A stretch of DNA of 37,391 bases from positions 1 through 37,391 of the forward strand of contig URDD01000019.1 in the NCBI GenBank assembly GCA_900546395.1, written 5' to 3'. This stretch comes from an uncultured Bacteroidales bacterium (GTDB taxonomy: Bacteria > Bacteroidota > Bacteroidia > Bacteroidales > UBA932). Under the pieces are notes generated by a model. The model made no database searches, was not told the DNA's origin, and was given only the letters and a program-made list of their open reading frames with translations. Both the position numbers and the translations under genes were made by a program. Positions 16,032 to 25,009 of this stretch are shown here, piece after piece; positions within the stretch are counted from its first letter, which is position 1; every line of letters begins with the position of its first letter.

Positions 16032-17807
16032 TTATTCTTCTTTCTTTTCTGCAGTGGAAACAAGCGCAAGCTCATCCATCTGCACCTGGTCGATAAACGA
16101 AGGAGAGTCGATCATCACATCGCGGCCCTGATTGTTCTTAGGGAATGCGATAAAGTCTCTGATAGTCTCCTGCCCGCCGAACAGGGCGCATACGCGGTCA
16201 AATCCGAAAGCAAGTCCTCCGTGAGGCGGAGCACCGAACTTGAACGCATTTATTATGAAGCCGAATTTATACTGGGCATCTTCATCAGAGAAGCCGAGGA
16301 CCTCAAACATCCTCTGCTGCACAGATGCATCATGGATTCTGATTGAACCACCTCCGAGTTCAGTGCCGTTGAGCACGAAATCATAAGCATTGGCACAAAC
16401 TCTCTCAAGGTCTTCCTTCTTGTCGCTATAGAACAGATCCAGCTGCTCTGGCTTTGGAGCGGTAAACGGATGGTGCATTGCATAGAACCGGTTGGTCTCG
16501 TCATCCCACTCGAGAAGAGGGAAATCAACCACCCAAAGGGGAGCGAAATTGAACGGATCACGGAGACCGAGACGCTCGCCCATCTCTATACGCAGCACAC
16601 CAAGCATTGTCTGGGTCTTTCTCTTTGCACCGCAGAGCACAAGCACGAGGTCACCTTTTTCAGCACCTAATTTTGCTGCCACCGCCTGAAGCTGTTCAGG
16701 AGTATAGAATTTATCAACGGATGACTTGACGGAGCCGTCAGCATTCAACTTAATATAAACCAATCCCTTGGCACCTACCTGCGGTCTCTTGACCCACTCT
16801 GTAAGTTCATCCAGCTGCTTGCGGGTATATTCAGCAGCACCCGGAACAGCGATTGCTCCGACATACTCTACAGAATCGAACACAGAGAAGCCGTGTCCCT
16901 GAACTTCAGCAGTAATCTCATTTATCTTCATTCCGAAACGGATGTCCGGCTTGTCCGAACCATAGAAATCCATGGCGTCATACCAGCTCATTCTCGGAAT
17001 AGGATTGGGAATCTCCACATTCAGAACATTCTTGAAAAGAGTACGCATCATTCCTTCAAATGTATCAAGAACATCATCCCTTTCCACAAATGACATCTCG
17101 CAATCAATCTGTGTAAACTCAGGCTGACGGTCTGCACGGAGATCTTCGTCACGGAAACATCTTACTATCTGGAAATACCTGTCGTATCCTGCCACCATAA
17201 GCAGCTGCTTGAATGTCTGCGGAGACTGCGGAAGTGCATAGAACTGTCCCGGATTCATTCTTGAAGGGACAACGAAATCACGAGCTCCTTCAGGAGTCGA
17301 TTTGATAAGATATGGAGTCTCTATCTCCAGGAAGCCTTTTCCGTCCAGATAGTTACGTACTTCATGAGCGATTTTGTGACGGAGCTCAAGGGCGTTTTTA
17401 AGCGGATTCCTGCGCAAGTCAAGATACCTGTATTTGGCACGCAGTTCCTCTCCGCCGTCGCTGACATCCTCTATTGTGAACGGAGGAGTCTGGGCCTTGT
17501 TCAGAATCTTTATTTCCGAAAGGCTTATCTCGATGTCTCCCGTAGGCATCTTCGGATTTTTACTCTGACGCTCTACCACCTGTCCTGTAGCCTGTATCAC
17601 GTATTCACGTCCGAGTGAAGAAGCTGTATTCACCAATTCCTCCGAAGCGGATGCATCTACTACAAGCTGCGTAATTCCATATCTGTCACGCAAATCGACA
17701 AAAGCCATTCCGCCGAGTTTTCTGGCTTTCTGTACCCATCCGGCCAAAGTCACTGTCTGTCCGGCATTTTCAATGCGGAGCTCTCCGCAAGTATGTGTTC
17801 TGTACAT
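16032..17807 (-). CDS. aspS: Aspartyl-tRNA synthetase
   Basis: The 591-residue bacterial-type class II synthetase charges tRNA-Asp. It has an OB-fold anticodon domain (residues 1-105, with VTLAGWVQKARKLGG), the catalytic core with motif 2 FRDEDLRADRQPEFTQ, the bacterial GAD insertion (about 280-420), and motif 3 GLAFGFDRVCALFGG. The usual final segment RDFIAFPKNNQGRDVM is present. Its length matches the family. It is the first gene of a minus-strand series continuing into lgt, and a -7 box lies about 67 bases upstream. Confidence 0.97.
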   Translation of the reverse strand: MYRTHTCGELRIENAGQTVTLAGWVQKARKLGGMAFVDLRDRYGITQLVVDASASEELVNTASSLGREYVIQATGQVVERQSKNPKMPTGDIEISLSEIKILNKAQTPPFTIEDVSDGGEELRAKYRYLDLRRNPLKNALELRHKIAHEVRNYLDGKGFLEIETPYLIKSTPEGARDFVVPSRMNPGQFYALPQSPQTFKQLLMVAGYDRYFQIVRCFRDEDLRADRQPEFTQIDCEMSFVERDDVLDTFEGMMRTLFKNVLNVEIPNPIPRMSWYDAMDFYGSDKPDIRFGMKINEITAEVQGHGFSVFDSVEYVGAIAVPGAAEYTRKQLDELTEWVKRPQVGAKGLVYIKLNADGSVKSSVDKFYTPEQLQAVAAKLGAEKGDLVLVLCGAKRKTQTMLGVLRIEMGERLGLRDPFNFAPLWVVDFPLLEWDDETNRFYAMHHPFTAPKPEQLDLFYSDKKEDLERVCANAYDFVLNGTELGGGSIRIHDASVQQRMFEVLGFSDEDAQYKFGFIINAFKFGAPPHGGLAFGFDRVCALFGGQETIRDFIAFPKNNQGRDVMIDSPSFIDQVQMDELALVSTAEKKEE

Positions 17808-17873
17808 ATGATGTAAATTATATTATTCTTATTTACTTCCCTTCGTGAAAGGATCTTATTATCAATAAACCTG

Positions 17874-17881
17874 CAAATTTA
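17874..17881 (-). promoter_or_regulatory. -7 box for aspS
   Basis: The minus strand reads TAAATTTG, matching TAnnTTTG, giving a leader of about 60 bases before the aspS start at 17807. The expected -33 region falls at the edge of the repeat at 17895-17919 and has no TTTG. Confidence 0.45.
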
Positions 17882-17894
17882 ACAAATTAATTTC

Positions 17895-17919
17895 AGAAGC
17901 TGTTTAATTTTTTGTCATT
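17895..17919 (+). repeat. Intergenic repeat, copy 2 (aspS/rsmA spacer)
   Basis: AGAAGCTGTTTAA followed by T-rich sequence and GTCATT nearly matches the minus-strand block at 68-91 upstream of smpB, differing by one substitution and one length change in the T-run. Unlike copy 1, it lacks a good second arm, so it would not form the same hairpin. The remaining divergent spacer (17808-18002) holds only the two -7 boxes. Confidence 0.6.
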
Positions 17920-17977
17920 TAAGCAGATCCTTCAACTGACGCCCGGAATGACATCTACAGAACTTAAATTTTTATAA

Positions 17978-17985
17978 TATCTTTG
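17978..17985 (+). promoter_or_regulatory. -7 box for rsmA-fucosidase
   Basis: TATCTTTG matches TAnnTTTG and sits 17 bases before the rsmA ATG, giving a nearly leaderless message. No TTTG is found at the -33 spacing. Confidence 0.5.
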
Positions 17986-18002
17986 CAGTCAAATGACAAT
18001 AT

Positions 18003-18809
18003 ATGACTGAAGTAAGAGCAAAAAAAGCATTGGGCCAGCACTTTCTGACTGATCTGTCCATAGCGCAAAGAATTGCCGATGCACTTATAACAGACGGCAT
18101 GATGACAGAAGCGCTGGAAATCGGCCCGGGAATGGGAGTACTTACACAATACCTGTTCAAAAGAAGCGACATTGACCTGAAGATGATCGAAATTGATACA
18201 GAATCTGTAGATTATCTTCTGACGCATTTTCCCCAGGCAAACGGACGCCTTATCGAGGGGGACTTTCTGAAGCTGAAACTTGAAAATTTTTTCAAGGACA
18301 GATTCTGCGTTATAGGAAACTTCCCGTACAACATATCATCCCAGATTTTCTTCAAGATACTGGACCACAAAGAGCAAGTGCCACAAGTGGTATGCATGAT
18401 ACAGAAAGAGGTAGCGGAACGTATTGCAGAAAAACCAGGAACAAAGACTTACGGAATACTTTCTGTACTTCTGCAGGCCTGGTACGACATAGAATACCTT
18501 TTTACAGTAGGGGAAGGGGCATTCAACCCGCCGCCTAAAGTCAAATCTGCTGTAATCAGACTTACCAGAAACTCCCGTACAAATCTGGGCTGTGACGAAA
18601 GTCTGTTCAAGATAGTGGTAAAAACAGCCTTCAACCAAAGACGGAAGACTATGCGCAACTCACTCAAGCCGCTTATAAACGCCAAGGCAGAGCGAGAAGG
18701 CTGGAATACAGAGCAGACAGCGGAATTTGCAACAGATCCGGTATTCGACCTGAGACCGGAACGCCTGAGCGTAGAAGATTTCATAACATTAACCATAAAG
18801 ATGAGCTGA
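18003..18809 (+). CDS. rsmA: 16S rRNA dimethyladenosine transferase RsmA (KsgA)
   Basis: The enzyme dimethylates two adjacent adenines in helix 45 of 16S rRNA during 30S assembly, using SAM. The 268-residue protein has the N-terminal KKALGQHFLTD signature, motif I ALEIGPGMGVLT (37-48), the acidic strand MIEIDTE, catalytic NFPY at 106-109 (common variant of NLPY), PPPKVKSAVIRL, and the C-terminal FNQRRKTMRNSLKPL. Start at the first ATG, 17 bases after a -7 box. One base separates its stop from the fucosidase start. Confidence 0.96.
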   Translation: MTEVRAKKALGQHFLTDLSIAQRIADALITDGMMTEALEIGPGMGVLTQYLFKRSDIDLKMIEIDTESVDYLLTHFPQANGRLIEGDFLKLKLENFFKDRFCVIGNFPYNISSQIFFKILDHKEQVPQVVCMIQKEVAERIAEKPGTKTYGILSVLLQAWYDIEYLFTVGEGAFNPPPKVKSAVIRLTRNSRTNLGCDESLFKIVVKTAFNQRRKTMRNSLKPLINAKAEREGWNTEQTAEFATDPVFDLRPERLSVEDFITLTIKMS

Positions 18810-18810
18810 T

Positions 18811-20664
18811 ATGAAAAGAATCATCCTCCTTGCAACACTTATTCTGGCTTTGTCAGGATGTAAAGAAAACTACTACATAAAGAATGTGACCTTTCCGGAA
18901 GGCGCCACCATCGAACAGAAAATCGATATGGCTTCCCGACTGGTGCCTACACCTCAGCAGATGGAATGGCAGCAGATGGAGTTCACTTGCTTCCTGCATT
19001 TCGGAATAAACACTTTTACCGGAAGGGAATGGGGCAATGGTCAAGAAAGCCCTGCTCTTTTCAATCCCGCACAGCTCGACTGCGACCAATGGGTCAAAGC
19101 TCTGAAGGACGCAGGATTCAAGATGGCAATAATTACTGCCAAACATCACGACGGATTCTGCCTCTGGCCCACAAAAACTACTGACCACTCTGTCGCTGCC
19201 TCTCCATGGAAAGACGGCAAAGGAGATGTAGTCCGCGAACTGCGTGAAGCCTGTGACAGACACGGACTGAAGTTCGGAGTCTACCTTTCACCTTGGGACA
19301 GGAATGCAGAATGCTACGGCCAGGGAGAAGCCTACAACAAGTTTTTTATAGCACAGTTGACAGAACTTCTGTCAAATTACGGACAGGTACACGAAGTATG
19401 GTTCGACGGAGCCAACGGTGAAGGTCCTAACGGGAAAAAACAGGAATATGACTGGGAGGCCATACTGAAAACCATCAGAACGTTACAACCCGATGCTGTA
19501 ACAGCCATTATGGGAGACGATGTCAGATGGGTCGGAAACGAAGGAGGTCTCGGCCGCGACACAGAATGGAGCGCCACTGTCATTACTCCGGGATGCTATC
19601 CTGACAAGACTGAAAGGAATGCTGCAATAGGAGTAGAGGAAATGTCCAAAGACCTTGGCAGCAGAGAGCTGATTGCCAAAGCGTCCAAGATGTACTGGTA
19701 TCCGTCAGAAGTAGATGTATCTATACGTCCGGGATGGTTCTACCACAGACATCAGGATAAAAAAGTAAGGTCTCTGGCAAATCTTGTGAATATCTACTAC
19801 CGCTCCGTCGGATGCAACTCTGTACTGCTTCTGAACATTCCTCCGGACAAAAGGGGGTTGCTTCACGAAACAGATGTAAGACGTATAAAAGAGTTACGCG
19901 AATACATAGACAAGACATTCAGTACCAACTACATATATAACAACACTCATTGGAGTTCAATTGCCGGAAAAACCAGGGTATTCAATGTTGACAGCAATGC
20001 AATAGTAAACACATTCCTCATACAGGAAGACATAAGCAAAGGCCAAAGGATAGAAAGGTTCAAAGTAGAGGTTTTTTCTGCCGGGGACTGGAGACCTGCC
20101 GCAGAGGGAACTACAGTAGGATACAAGCGTCTGCTCAGATTCTCGGATACTAAGGCTGAGAAAGTCAGAATCACAATAACTGAAAGCCGCGGAAAAGCAA
20201 ACATTTCCGGAATAGGGCTGTATTATGCAGAACCGCTTTCAGATGAAAATGCAGAAATCAAGACAAGCGACTTTCCTACAGACAACTGGAAGTCCACAGA
20301 CGAGTCTGCCAGAGCTGCTTTTGACGGAGACTTAAAGACAGCATGGAAAGCAGACGGACTGACGTCTCTGACTGTAGATATGGGTGAAGTCTTAGATATT
20401 TCAGGATTCTGCTACGCCCCTGTTCGCGGAGATGACTTGTCTGGCACCATTTTCAAATACAGGTTCTACATAAGCATGGACGGAGAAAACTGGGAAGAAT
20501 GTGATACAACCGGTGAGTTCAGCAATATAATGCATAACCCTGTACCATATTTTGTCAGGTTCAATGAAAGTTACAAGGCACGCTGGTTCAGACTGGAAGC
20601 TGTTTCTGAAATATGTAACAAATCCTGCACGGTTATCGGTGAAATAGGAATACTTGACAAGTGA
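18811..20664 (+). CDS. GH29 alpha-L-fucosidase lipoprotein with F5/8-type C domain
   Basis: The 617-residue surface or periplasmic lipoprotein (MKRIILLATLILALSGC, Cys17) releases L-fucose from glycans. The GH29 domain occupies roughly residues 45-370. It contains CFLHFGINTFTGREWG, the AIITAKHHDGFCLWPTK motif, GVYLSPWD, and the nucleophile segment EVWFDGANGEG (D199 as nucleophile). The subtype looks like GH29-B, which favours 1,3/1,4-linked fucose; this is judged only from the WFDGANGEG context. The C-terminal part (about 490-617; DGDLKTAWKAD and LTVDMGEVLDISGF) is a CBM32-like galactose-binding fold. It is translationally linked to rsmA rather than to other glycan genes, which is unusual. It ends at a bidirectional terminator. 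Confidence 0.93.
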   Translation: MKRIILLATLILALSGCKENYYIKNVTFPEGATIEQKIDMASRLVPTPQQMEWQQMEFTCFLHFGINTFTGREWGNGQESPALFNPAQLDCDQWVKALKDAGFKMAIITAKHHDGFCLWPTKTTDHSVAASPWKDGKGDVVRELREACDRHGLKFGVYLSPWDRNAECYGQGEAYNKFFIAQLTELLSNYGQVHEVWFDGANGEGPNGKKQEYDWEAILKTIRTLQPDAVTAIMGDDVRWVGNEGGLGRDTEWSATVITPGCYPDKTERNAAIGVEEMSKDLGSRELIAKASKMYWYPSEVDVSIRPGWFYHRHQDKKVRSLANLVNIYYRSVGCNSVLLLNIPPDKRGLLHETDVRRIKELREYIDKTFSTNYIYNNTHWSSIAGKTRVFNVDSNAIVNTFLIQEDISKGQRIERFKVEVFSAGDWRPAAEGTTVGYKRLLRFSDTKAEKVRITITESRGKANISGIGLYYAEPLSDENAEIKTSDFPTDNWKSTDESARAAFDGDLKTAWKADGLTSLTVDMGEVLDISGFCYAPVRGDDLSGTIFKYRFYISMDGENWEECDTTGEFSNIMHNPVPYFVRFNESYKARWFRLEAVSEICNKSCTVIGEIGILDK

Positions 20665-20692
20665 TTCTGTCCTCAAATGACAGTTATTATTT

Positions 20693-20732
20693 AAAGAATC
20701 GGGGCTGTGAAAACTCACAGTCCCAATTCTTT
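20693..20732. terminator. Bidirectional terminator between fucosidase and S46 peptidase
   Basis: GGGGCTGTGA (20701-20710) pairs with TCACAGTCCC (20715-20724) across an AAAC loop, with one G-T pair. After one mismatch, AAAGAAT pairs with ATTCTTT, giving T-runs on both strands. The descending arm encodes the last codons and stop of the minus-strand S46 gene. Confidence 0.85.
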
Positions 20733-22958
20733 TATTATACGAGACATTCCGGCATATTTGTCCAACGTGAAAAGCACAAACCGTATATCTGTACATACAC
20801 ACTTGTTATACCCTGGAGTATAATATGTGTTGCTTGCCAATGACTCCTTGTTGCCGTCAAAAGCCAGTCCTATCAGCCTTCCTTCAGCGTCCAGAACAGG
20901 ACTTCCGGAATTACCTCCTGTTATATCATTGTCTGTCAGGAAATCAACGGCAATGGCAGAAGATTCAGGCCACCATTTCCCCCAATCGCCCTGTTCAAGC
21001 AGTTTTTTCCAGTCTTTCCTGAGGCCGAACTCATATGTACTGCTGTCGTATTTTTCCAGTATTCCTGCGGAAGTACTTCTCCATGAACATACGACTCCGT
21101 CATAAGGCTCGATATCACCTACCGTACCATACGAGATTCTCATAGTGGAGTTGGCATCAGGATACTGCGCCATTCCGTCCTGAAGGCTTTTCTGATATAT
21201 GGCGTGCGTATATTCGCGGTTGAGCTCCAGTATGTCAGGCTCACCTTCAATCCTTGCCCTCGCATCATTGAAATCCCTTATGCTGATATCCTGGAAGAAC
21301 CTGCACATCGGGTCAGCGAGATATTCATCTACCGAATGATCCTCTGAAGCAAACTTTTCAAGTTTTTCAATACTTGTCAGAAAACTCCCTTTCCACAGGC
21401 TATCTGTCAGTGCGGCATAATCACACTTGCCGTCTCCGCCTGTATAATGCTTTTTCAAAGCCTTTTGGTAAGGCCCCAGCCAAATACTGTCCACATTCTC
21501 AAAGTATGTCCTGACTGCATAGGTCAAAAGATCCCTTTCAACCTCCGGAACCATCGATTCATACTCTTTCATCATTCCGTATCTTATGGAATTGTAACGT
21601 CCGCCACGGAATCTGAATTTGCGACAGCAATCCACTTCTTCCCTGCATGGTCCTCCGGCATCAATAACGCGGTGCGGCCTTATGCCGTTTTTCTTAAGCA
21701 CGTCACTTTTAAGAATATTTATCTTAGGCACTATACGTGAAAAGCGTGTCCCTCTAATCAATGTCTCTCTGTAGTAAGTAACATTCCTTTCAAGTGAGCC
21801 GAGAGCTTCATATTTTTCTGATGCCAGACTGAGAAGATTACCCCATTTCTCTTTTCTTGCCGGATCAGAATCTATCCAGACCTGCAGCTTCTCTTCTGAC
21901 TTTCTTTTCGCCTCGGCGACTCCGAACCGTCTGCAGCATAATACCTCCCCCTCATTCAGTTCCTGTACATTACTCAGCGAAAAATATGAATCTGCATATT
22001 TCAGACGCACAGACGGATCTCTATTCATCCACTCGCGCATAATGGCCATCTGGTCTCCCCTCACCTTATTTGAAATCGGCAATGTGTTGCTAACCCTGCT
22101 TTCCACCTCGTATGAAGAACTGTAACGGTCCGTCATACCTGGAAAGCCTATAACCATTGTAAAGTCTCCAGGTTTATACCCTGCAAGTGAAATTTCCAGT
22201 TTCTTTTCCGGAACCATAGGAACATTAAGCGGAGAATATTCAGACGGTTTTCCGTCCTTTGAAGTATAAATGCGGTAAAGAGCAAAATCACATTTGTGCT
22301 GAGGCCATTCCCAGTTGTCAATATCTCCGCCGAATGCAGCGACTGATACAGGCGGGGCAGCGACAAGCCTCACGTCAGAATAGACCTCATACAGAGCAAT
22401 ATAATATCTGGAACCTTTCCACATTGAAGAAAACCATGCCTCATAACCGGTTTCAGCCTTATACTTTTTTTCCATAAGAAAAGACAATTTTCTGGATCCG
22501 AGCATCCGGCCTTCCTTCTCCGCCTTTTCAAGTTCTGACACAACTTCATCCGTCACATCCAGAACTTTTTTCAGGAAATAAACCTTCTTCCCTTTTATCG
22601 GCACCTCATCCGAAGATGATATAGCCCAGAACCCGTCTTCCAGATAATTCTTTTCGTCAGTACTGAGCGCATGCACATCCGAATATGCACAATGATGGTT
22701 TGTAATCATCAGCCCCTGATCTGAAATTATACTTCCCGTACAACCGAATTCCAGAGACACTACGGCATCAGACAAGACAGCACCCTCCGCATCCGCATCG
22801 TATATTTCCCGTGCAGAAAGCTTCAGTCCCCTTTCCTGCATTTTCTTTTCCAAAGCCTTATCAATGGCATTAATCATCCACATTCCCTCATCAGCCTTGA
22901 CAGCCTGCCAGAAAAACAGGCAGGCCAAGACTGAAAATATCCTGATAATTGTCTTCAT
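20715..22958 (-). CDS. S46-family dipeptidyl-peptidase (DPP7-like)
   Basis: The 747-residue secreted serine peptidase (signal MKTIIRIFSVLACLFFWQAVKA) removes dipeptides from peptide N-termini, feeding amino-acid catabolism. The trypsin-like triad is visible: His in GLMITNHHCAY (H89), Asp in FGGDIDNWEWPQHKCDF, and Ser in ITGGNSGSPVLD (S684). Between them is the helical S46 insertion. The residue 18 positions after the nucleophile is Gly (in LAFDGNK), as reported for DPP7 rather than the Arg of Asp/Glu-specific DPP11, so a hydrophobic P1 preference is likely. It is the last gene of the C69/polyferredoxin unit, 18 bases downstream of the latter. Confidence 0.92.
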   Translation of the reverse strand: MKTIIRIFSVLACLFFWQAVKADEGMWMINAIDKALEKKMQERGLKLSAREIYDADAEGAVLSDAVVSLEFGCTGSIISDQGLMITNHHCAYSDVHALSTDEKNYLEDGFWAISSSDEVPIKGKKVYFLKKVLDVTDEVVSELEKAEKEGRMLGSRKLSFLMEKKYKAETGYEAWFSSMWKGSRYYIALYEVYSDVRLVAAPPVSVAAFGGDIDNWEWPQHKCDFALYRIYTSKDGKPSEYSPLNVPMVPEKKLEISLAGYKPGDFTMVIGFPGMTDRYSSSYEVESRVSNTLPISNKVRGDQMAIMREWMNRDPSVRLKYADSYFSLSNVQELNEGEVLCCRRFGVAEAKRKSEEKLQVWIDSDPARKEKWGNLLSLASEKYEALGSLERNVTYYRETLIRGTRFSRIVPKINILKSDVLKKNGIRPHRVIDAGGPCREEVDCCRKFRFRGGRYNSIRYGMMKEYESMVPEVERDLLTYAVRTYFENVDSIWLGPYQKALKKHYTGGDGKCDYAALTDSLWKGSFLTSIEKLEKFASEDHSVDEYLADPMCRFFQDISIRDFNDARARIEGEPDILELNREYTHAIYQKSLQDGMAQYPDANSTMRISYGTVGDIEPYDGVVCSWRSTSAGILEKYDSSTYEFGLRKDWKKLLEQGDWGKWWPESSAIAVDFLTDNDITGGNSGSPVLDAEGRLIGLAFDGNKESLASNTYYTPGYNKCVCTDIRFVLFTLDKYAGMSRIIKELGL

Positions 22959-22976
22959 CTTATTATGAAATTCTGT

Positions 22977-24995
22977 TTAAAACTTGGTCTTTCCCGGGAC
23001 ATAAGAAGACTCGGTCCCCTGATTCTTGAAAGCTATTTTTGCCGGAACTTCGCGGACATCTTCCTTTGAATATGTTATAGACCAGTTTTCCATTGTCATC
23101 AGCTCCCATAGCTTGTCTGCTGTCATAGGAGCAGAATATCGCACTCTTATGGACGGAACAAGACTGTCGTTGAGAACCAGATATATTCCTATGATACCTT
23201 CATGCTTTGAAAGATGGTTGCTCAGGAACGGCATATTTCTGGCAATTATCGGCTTCTCGAAATTCTTGTCTGCTATTTCATAGACAAACTGCGGATTTCC
23301 TTCTGCCTGCGATACTCTCTGCTTGAACTCAACCTTGAATGGAGAAAACATTTTCCGGACATAGTCTTCTGTTGCCAGATATGAGACTCCGTCCTCCAGG
23401 CCTTCAAACTTGAAGTCAAGTTCCAGTTCCTTGGTCCCTATTGCAAGCGTCTCTTTTTCAACAATCTCTTTGAACCATTTTCTGTCAGGAGAAGCAGAAG
23501 GGTCCATATATACCCTTACTATAAGAGGGCAGGCAAACTCCGACTCAAGACCGTAAATTTTGTATCCGCTGTCCCTCATCTGCAAGCCCAGATAGTTCAA
23601 GTCCAGCTTGTCATACATGTTTTCCGTTCTTATGGTCATGACTTTCACACTGTCAGTTACAGAAACATCCGGAGTCTGTACTCTGAATCGCGACGGAACA
23701 TATATCTCTTCCTGTATTTTTTCTGCTGTTATGACTGAAGGATCATACAATATCTCGACTCTGTGATGTCCCACAAAGGTTTTTACGCCATGAACTCCCC
23801 TGATTTTTTCAAGTTTGGCCTTGAATGCCATAGAACTTCCATAGCATTTGACCGAGCGCATGTTTTCTAATCCTACTGTCTCCAGTTTCTCCGGATCAAT
23901 GAGCTGCCTTACTGTTCCATCCTTGTCCTCAACCTCAATTCCCCAGGTAAAATCTATCGTAGGCAGCTCAAACCTGCTTCCTGCCCACATTCCGAAAACG
24001 ACAAGCGCCACTGTAAGTACGACAGGTACCAGCTGCTTCCACAATGCAGGTTTGCCGGAACGGCATACACCTGTGTGAAGGGCCTTTGTCGGACATGAAG
24101 CGACACACTCTCCGCACAATGTACAGTCCACATCGTTCACAGCACCTCCGTACCAGGAATTAACGTCAATATGATACGGACAGTTTTTAGTACATATATC
24201 GCAATGGGTACATTTGTCCTCATCTTTCATAATGTGAAGAATCTGGAACTTCGGCTTCCTGTAAAATATTTCAAGCAAGTATCCTGAAAGACAGAAAACT
24301 CCGAACAGAATCCACCAAGGGACATTGACTCCTGCCAGCCCAAGCACATAATAAAGAGCTGTCAGAACGAGAACCCAGACCCAGAACTTGAAAGTGTTGG
24401 AAACAGCTCCAAGCGGACAGATATATTTGCACCAGAACATATCGATAAAGAAAGAACCCAGAATCACAAGAGCCAGAGACACCAGTGACATCCACAAGGT
24501 TATTTCACCCTTAAATCCAGTTGCGACCGCATAGTACGGGTCAAGATTCTTGCAGAACAGCTCGCTTGTAGTGGCTGTAGTGTAGAATATCCAGAAAAGA
24601 AGAATATACTTGACAAGCCTCAGGGCTCTGTCTGCAACGGAGCTGTTACGTACAGCTATTCCTTTTATACTCAACTTTCTGCGAAGTTTCATAAGAAGAT
24701 CCTGGACTGTACCCAACGGGCACAGGTAGCCGCAGAACAGCTTGCTGAAAAAAATCACGGCAGCAGCCAGAGCCACTCCCATCATAATCTGAAGCGAACT
24801 CATGCTGCAAGGAAGCGAGCCGTTCACAAAATATGTTGTCAGAGCCTGAAGGCCTCCTACCGGACAATAAGCCTCAGGATCCGCAGGTTCCTTTCCTGGA
24901 ATTATTCCTGTAAGGACTACTGCAAGCGCCGCCAATACACCCCACTGGAGTACATAACGCGGCCAATTCTTTATAATCTGTGATTTTCTGGACAT
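22977..24995 (-). CDS. NapH-like polyferredoxin membrane protein with HMA-like domain
   Basis: This 672-residue inner-membrane protein has about six transmembrane segments in the first 240 residues and two CxxxCP motifs (KLFCGYLCPLG, C88/C92; MFWCKYICPLG, C189/C193), as in NapH/NosR/CcoG-type electron-transfer proteins. Two 4Fe-4S ferredoxin motifs follow (C262, 265, 268, 272 and C291, 294, 297, 301). After another membrane segment (320-340) comes a long periplasmic-side part. It begins with an HMA-fold-like segment, about 381-431, that keeps the first cysteine (C384) but has Ser in place of the second. The remainder to 672 is unrecognised. It probably relays electrons or handles a metal; partner unknown. 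It sits between two secreted peptidase genes. Confidence 0.82.
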   Translation of the reverse strand: MSRKSQIIKNWPRYVLQWGVLAALAVVLTGIIPGKEPADPEAYCPVGGLQALTTYFVNGSLPCSMSSLQIMMGVALAAAVIFFSKLFCGYLCPLGTVQDLLMKLRRKLSIKGIAVRNSSVADRALRLVKYILLFWIFYTTATTSELFCKNLDPYYAVATGFKGEITLWMSLVSLALVILGSFFIDMFWCKYICPLGAVSNTFKFWVWVLVLTALYYVLGLAGVNVPWWILFGVFCLSGYLLEIFYRKPKFQILHIMKDEDKCTHCDICTKNCPYHIDVNSWYGGAVNDVDCTLCGECVASCPTKALHTGVCRSGKPALWKQLVPVVLTVALVVFGMWAGSRFELPTIDFTWGIEVEDKDGTVRQLIDPEKLETVGLENMRSVKCYGSSMAFKAKLEKIRGVHGVKTFVGHHRVEILYDPSVITAEKIQEEIYVPSRFRVQTPDVSVTDSVKVMTIRTENMYDKLDLNYLGLQMRDSGYKIYGLESEFACPLIVRVYMDPSASPDRKWFKEIVEKETLAIGTKELELDFKFEGLEDGVSYLATEDYVRKMFSPFKVEFKQRVSQAEGNPQFVYEIADKNFEKPIIARNMPFLSNHLSKHEGIIGIYLVLNDSLVPSIRVRYSAPMTADKLWELMTMENWSITYSKEDVREVPAKIAFKNQGTESSYVPGKTKF

Positions 24996-25009
24996 AGTAC
25001 TATTGCCTG

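Noticed and set aside
18811..20664. Polysaccharide utilisation locus around the fucosidase
   Set aside because: No SusC/SusD pair, sensor or other glycoside hydrolase is adjacent; the TonB receptor about 6 kb away has no SusD partner.
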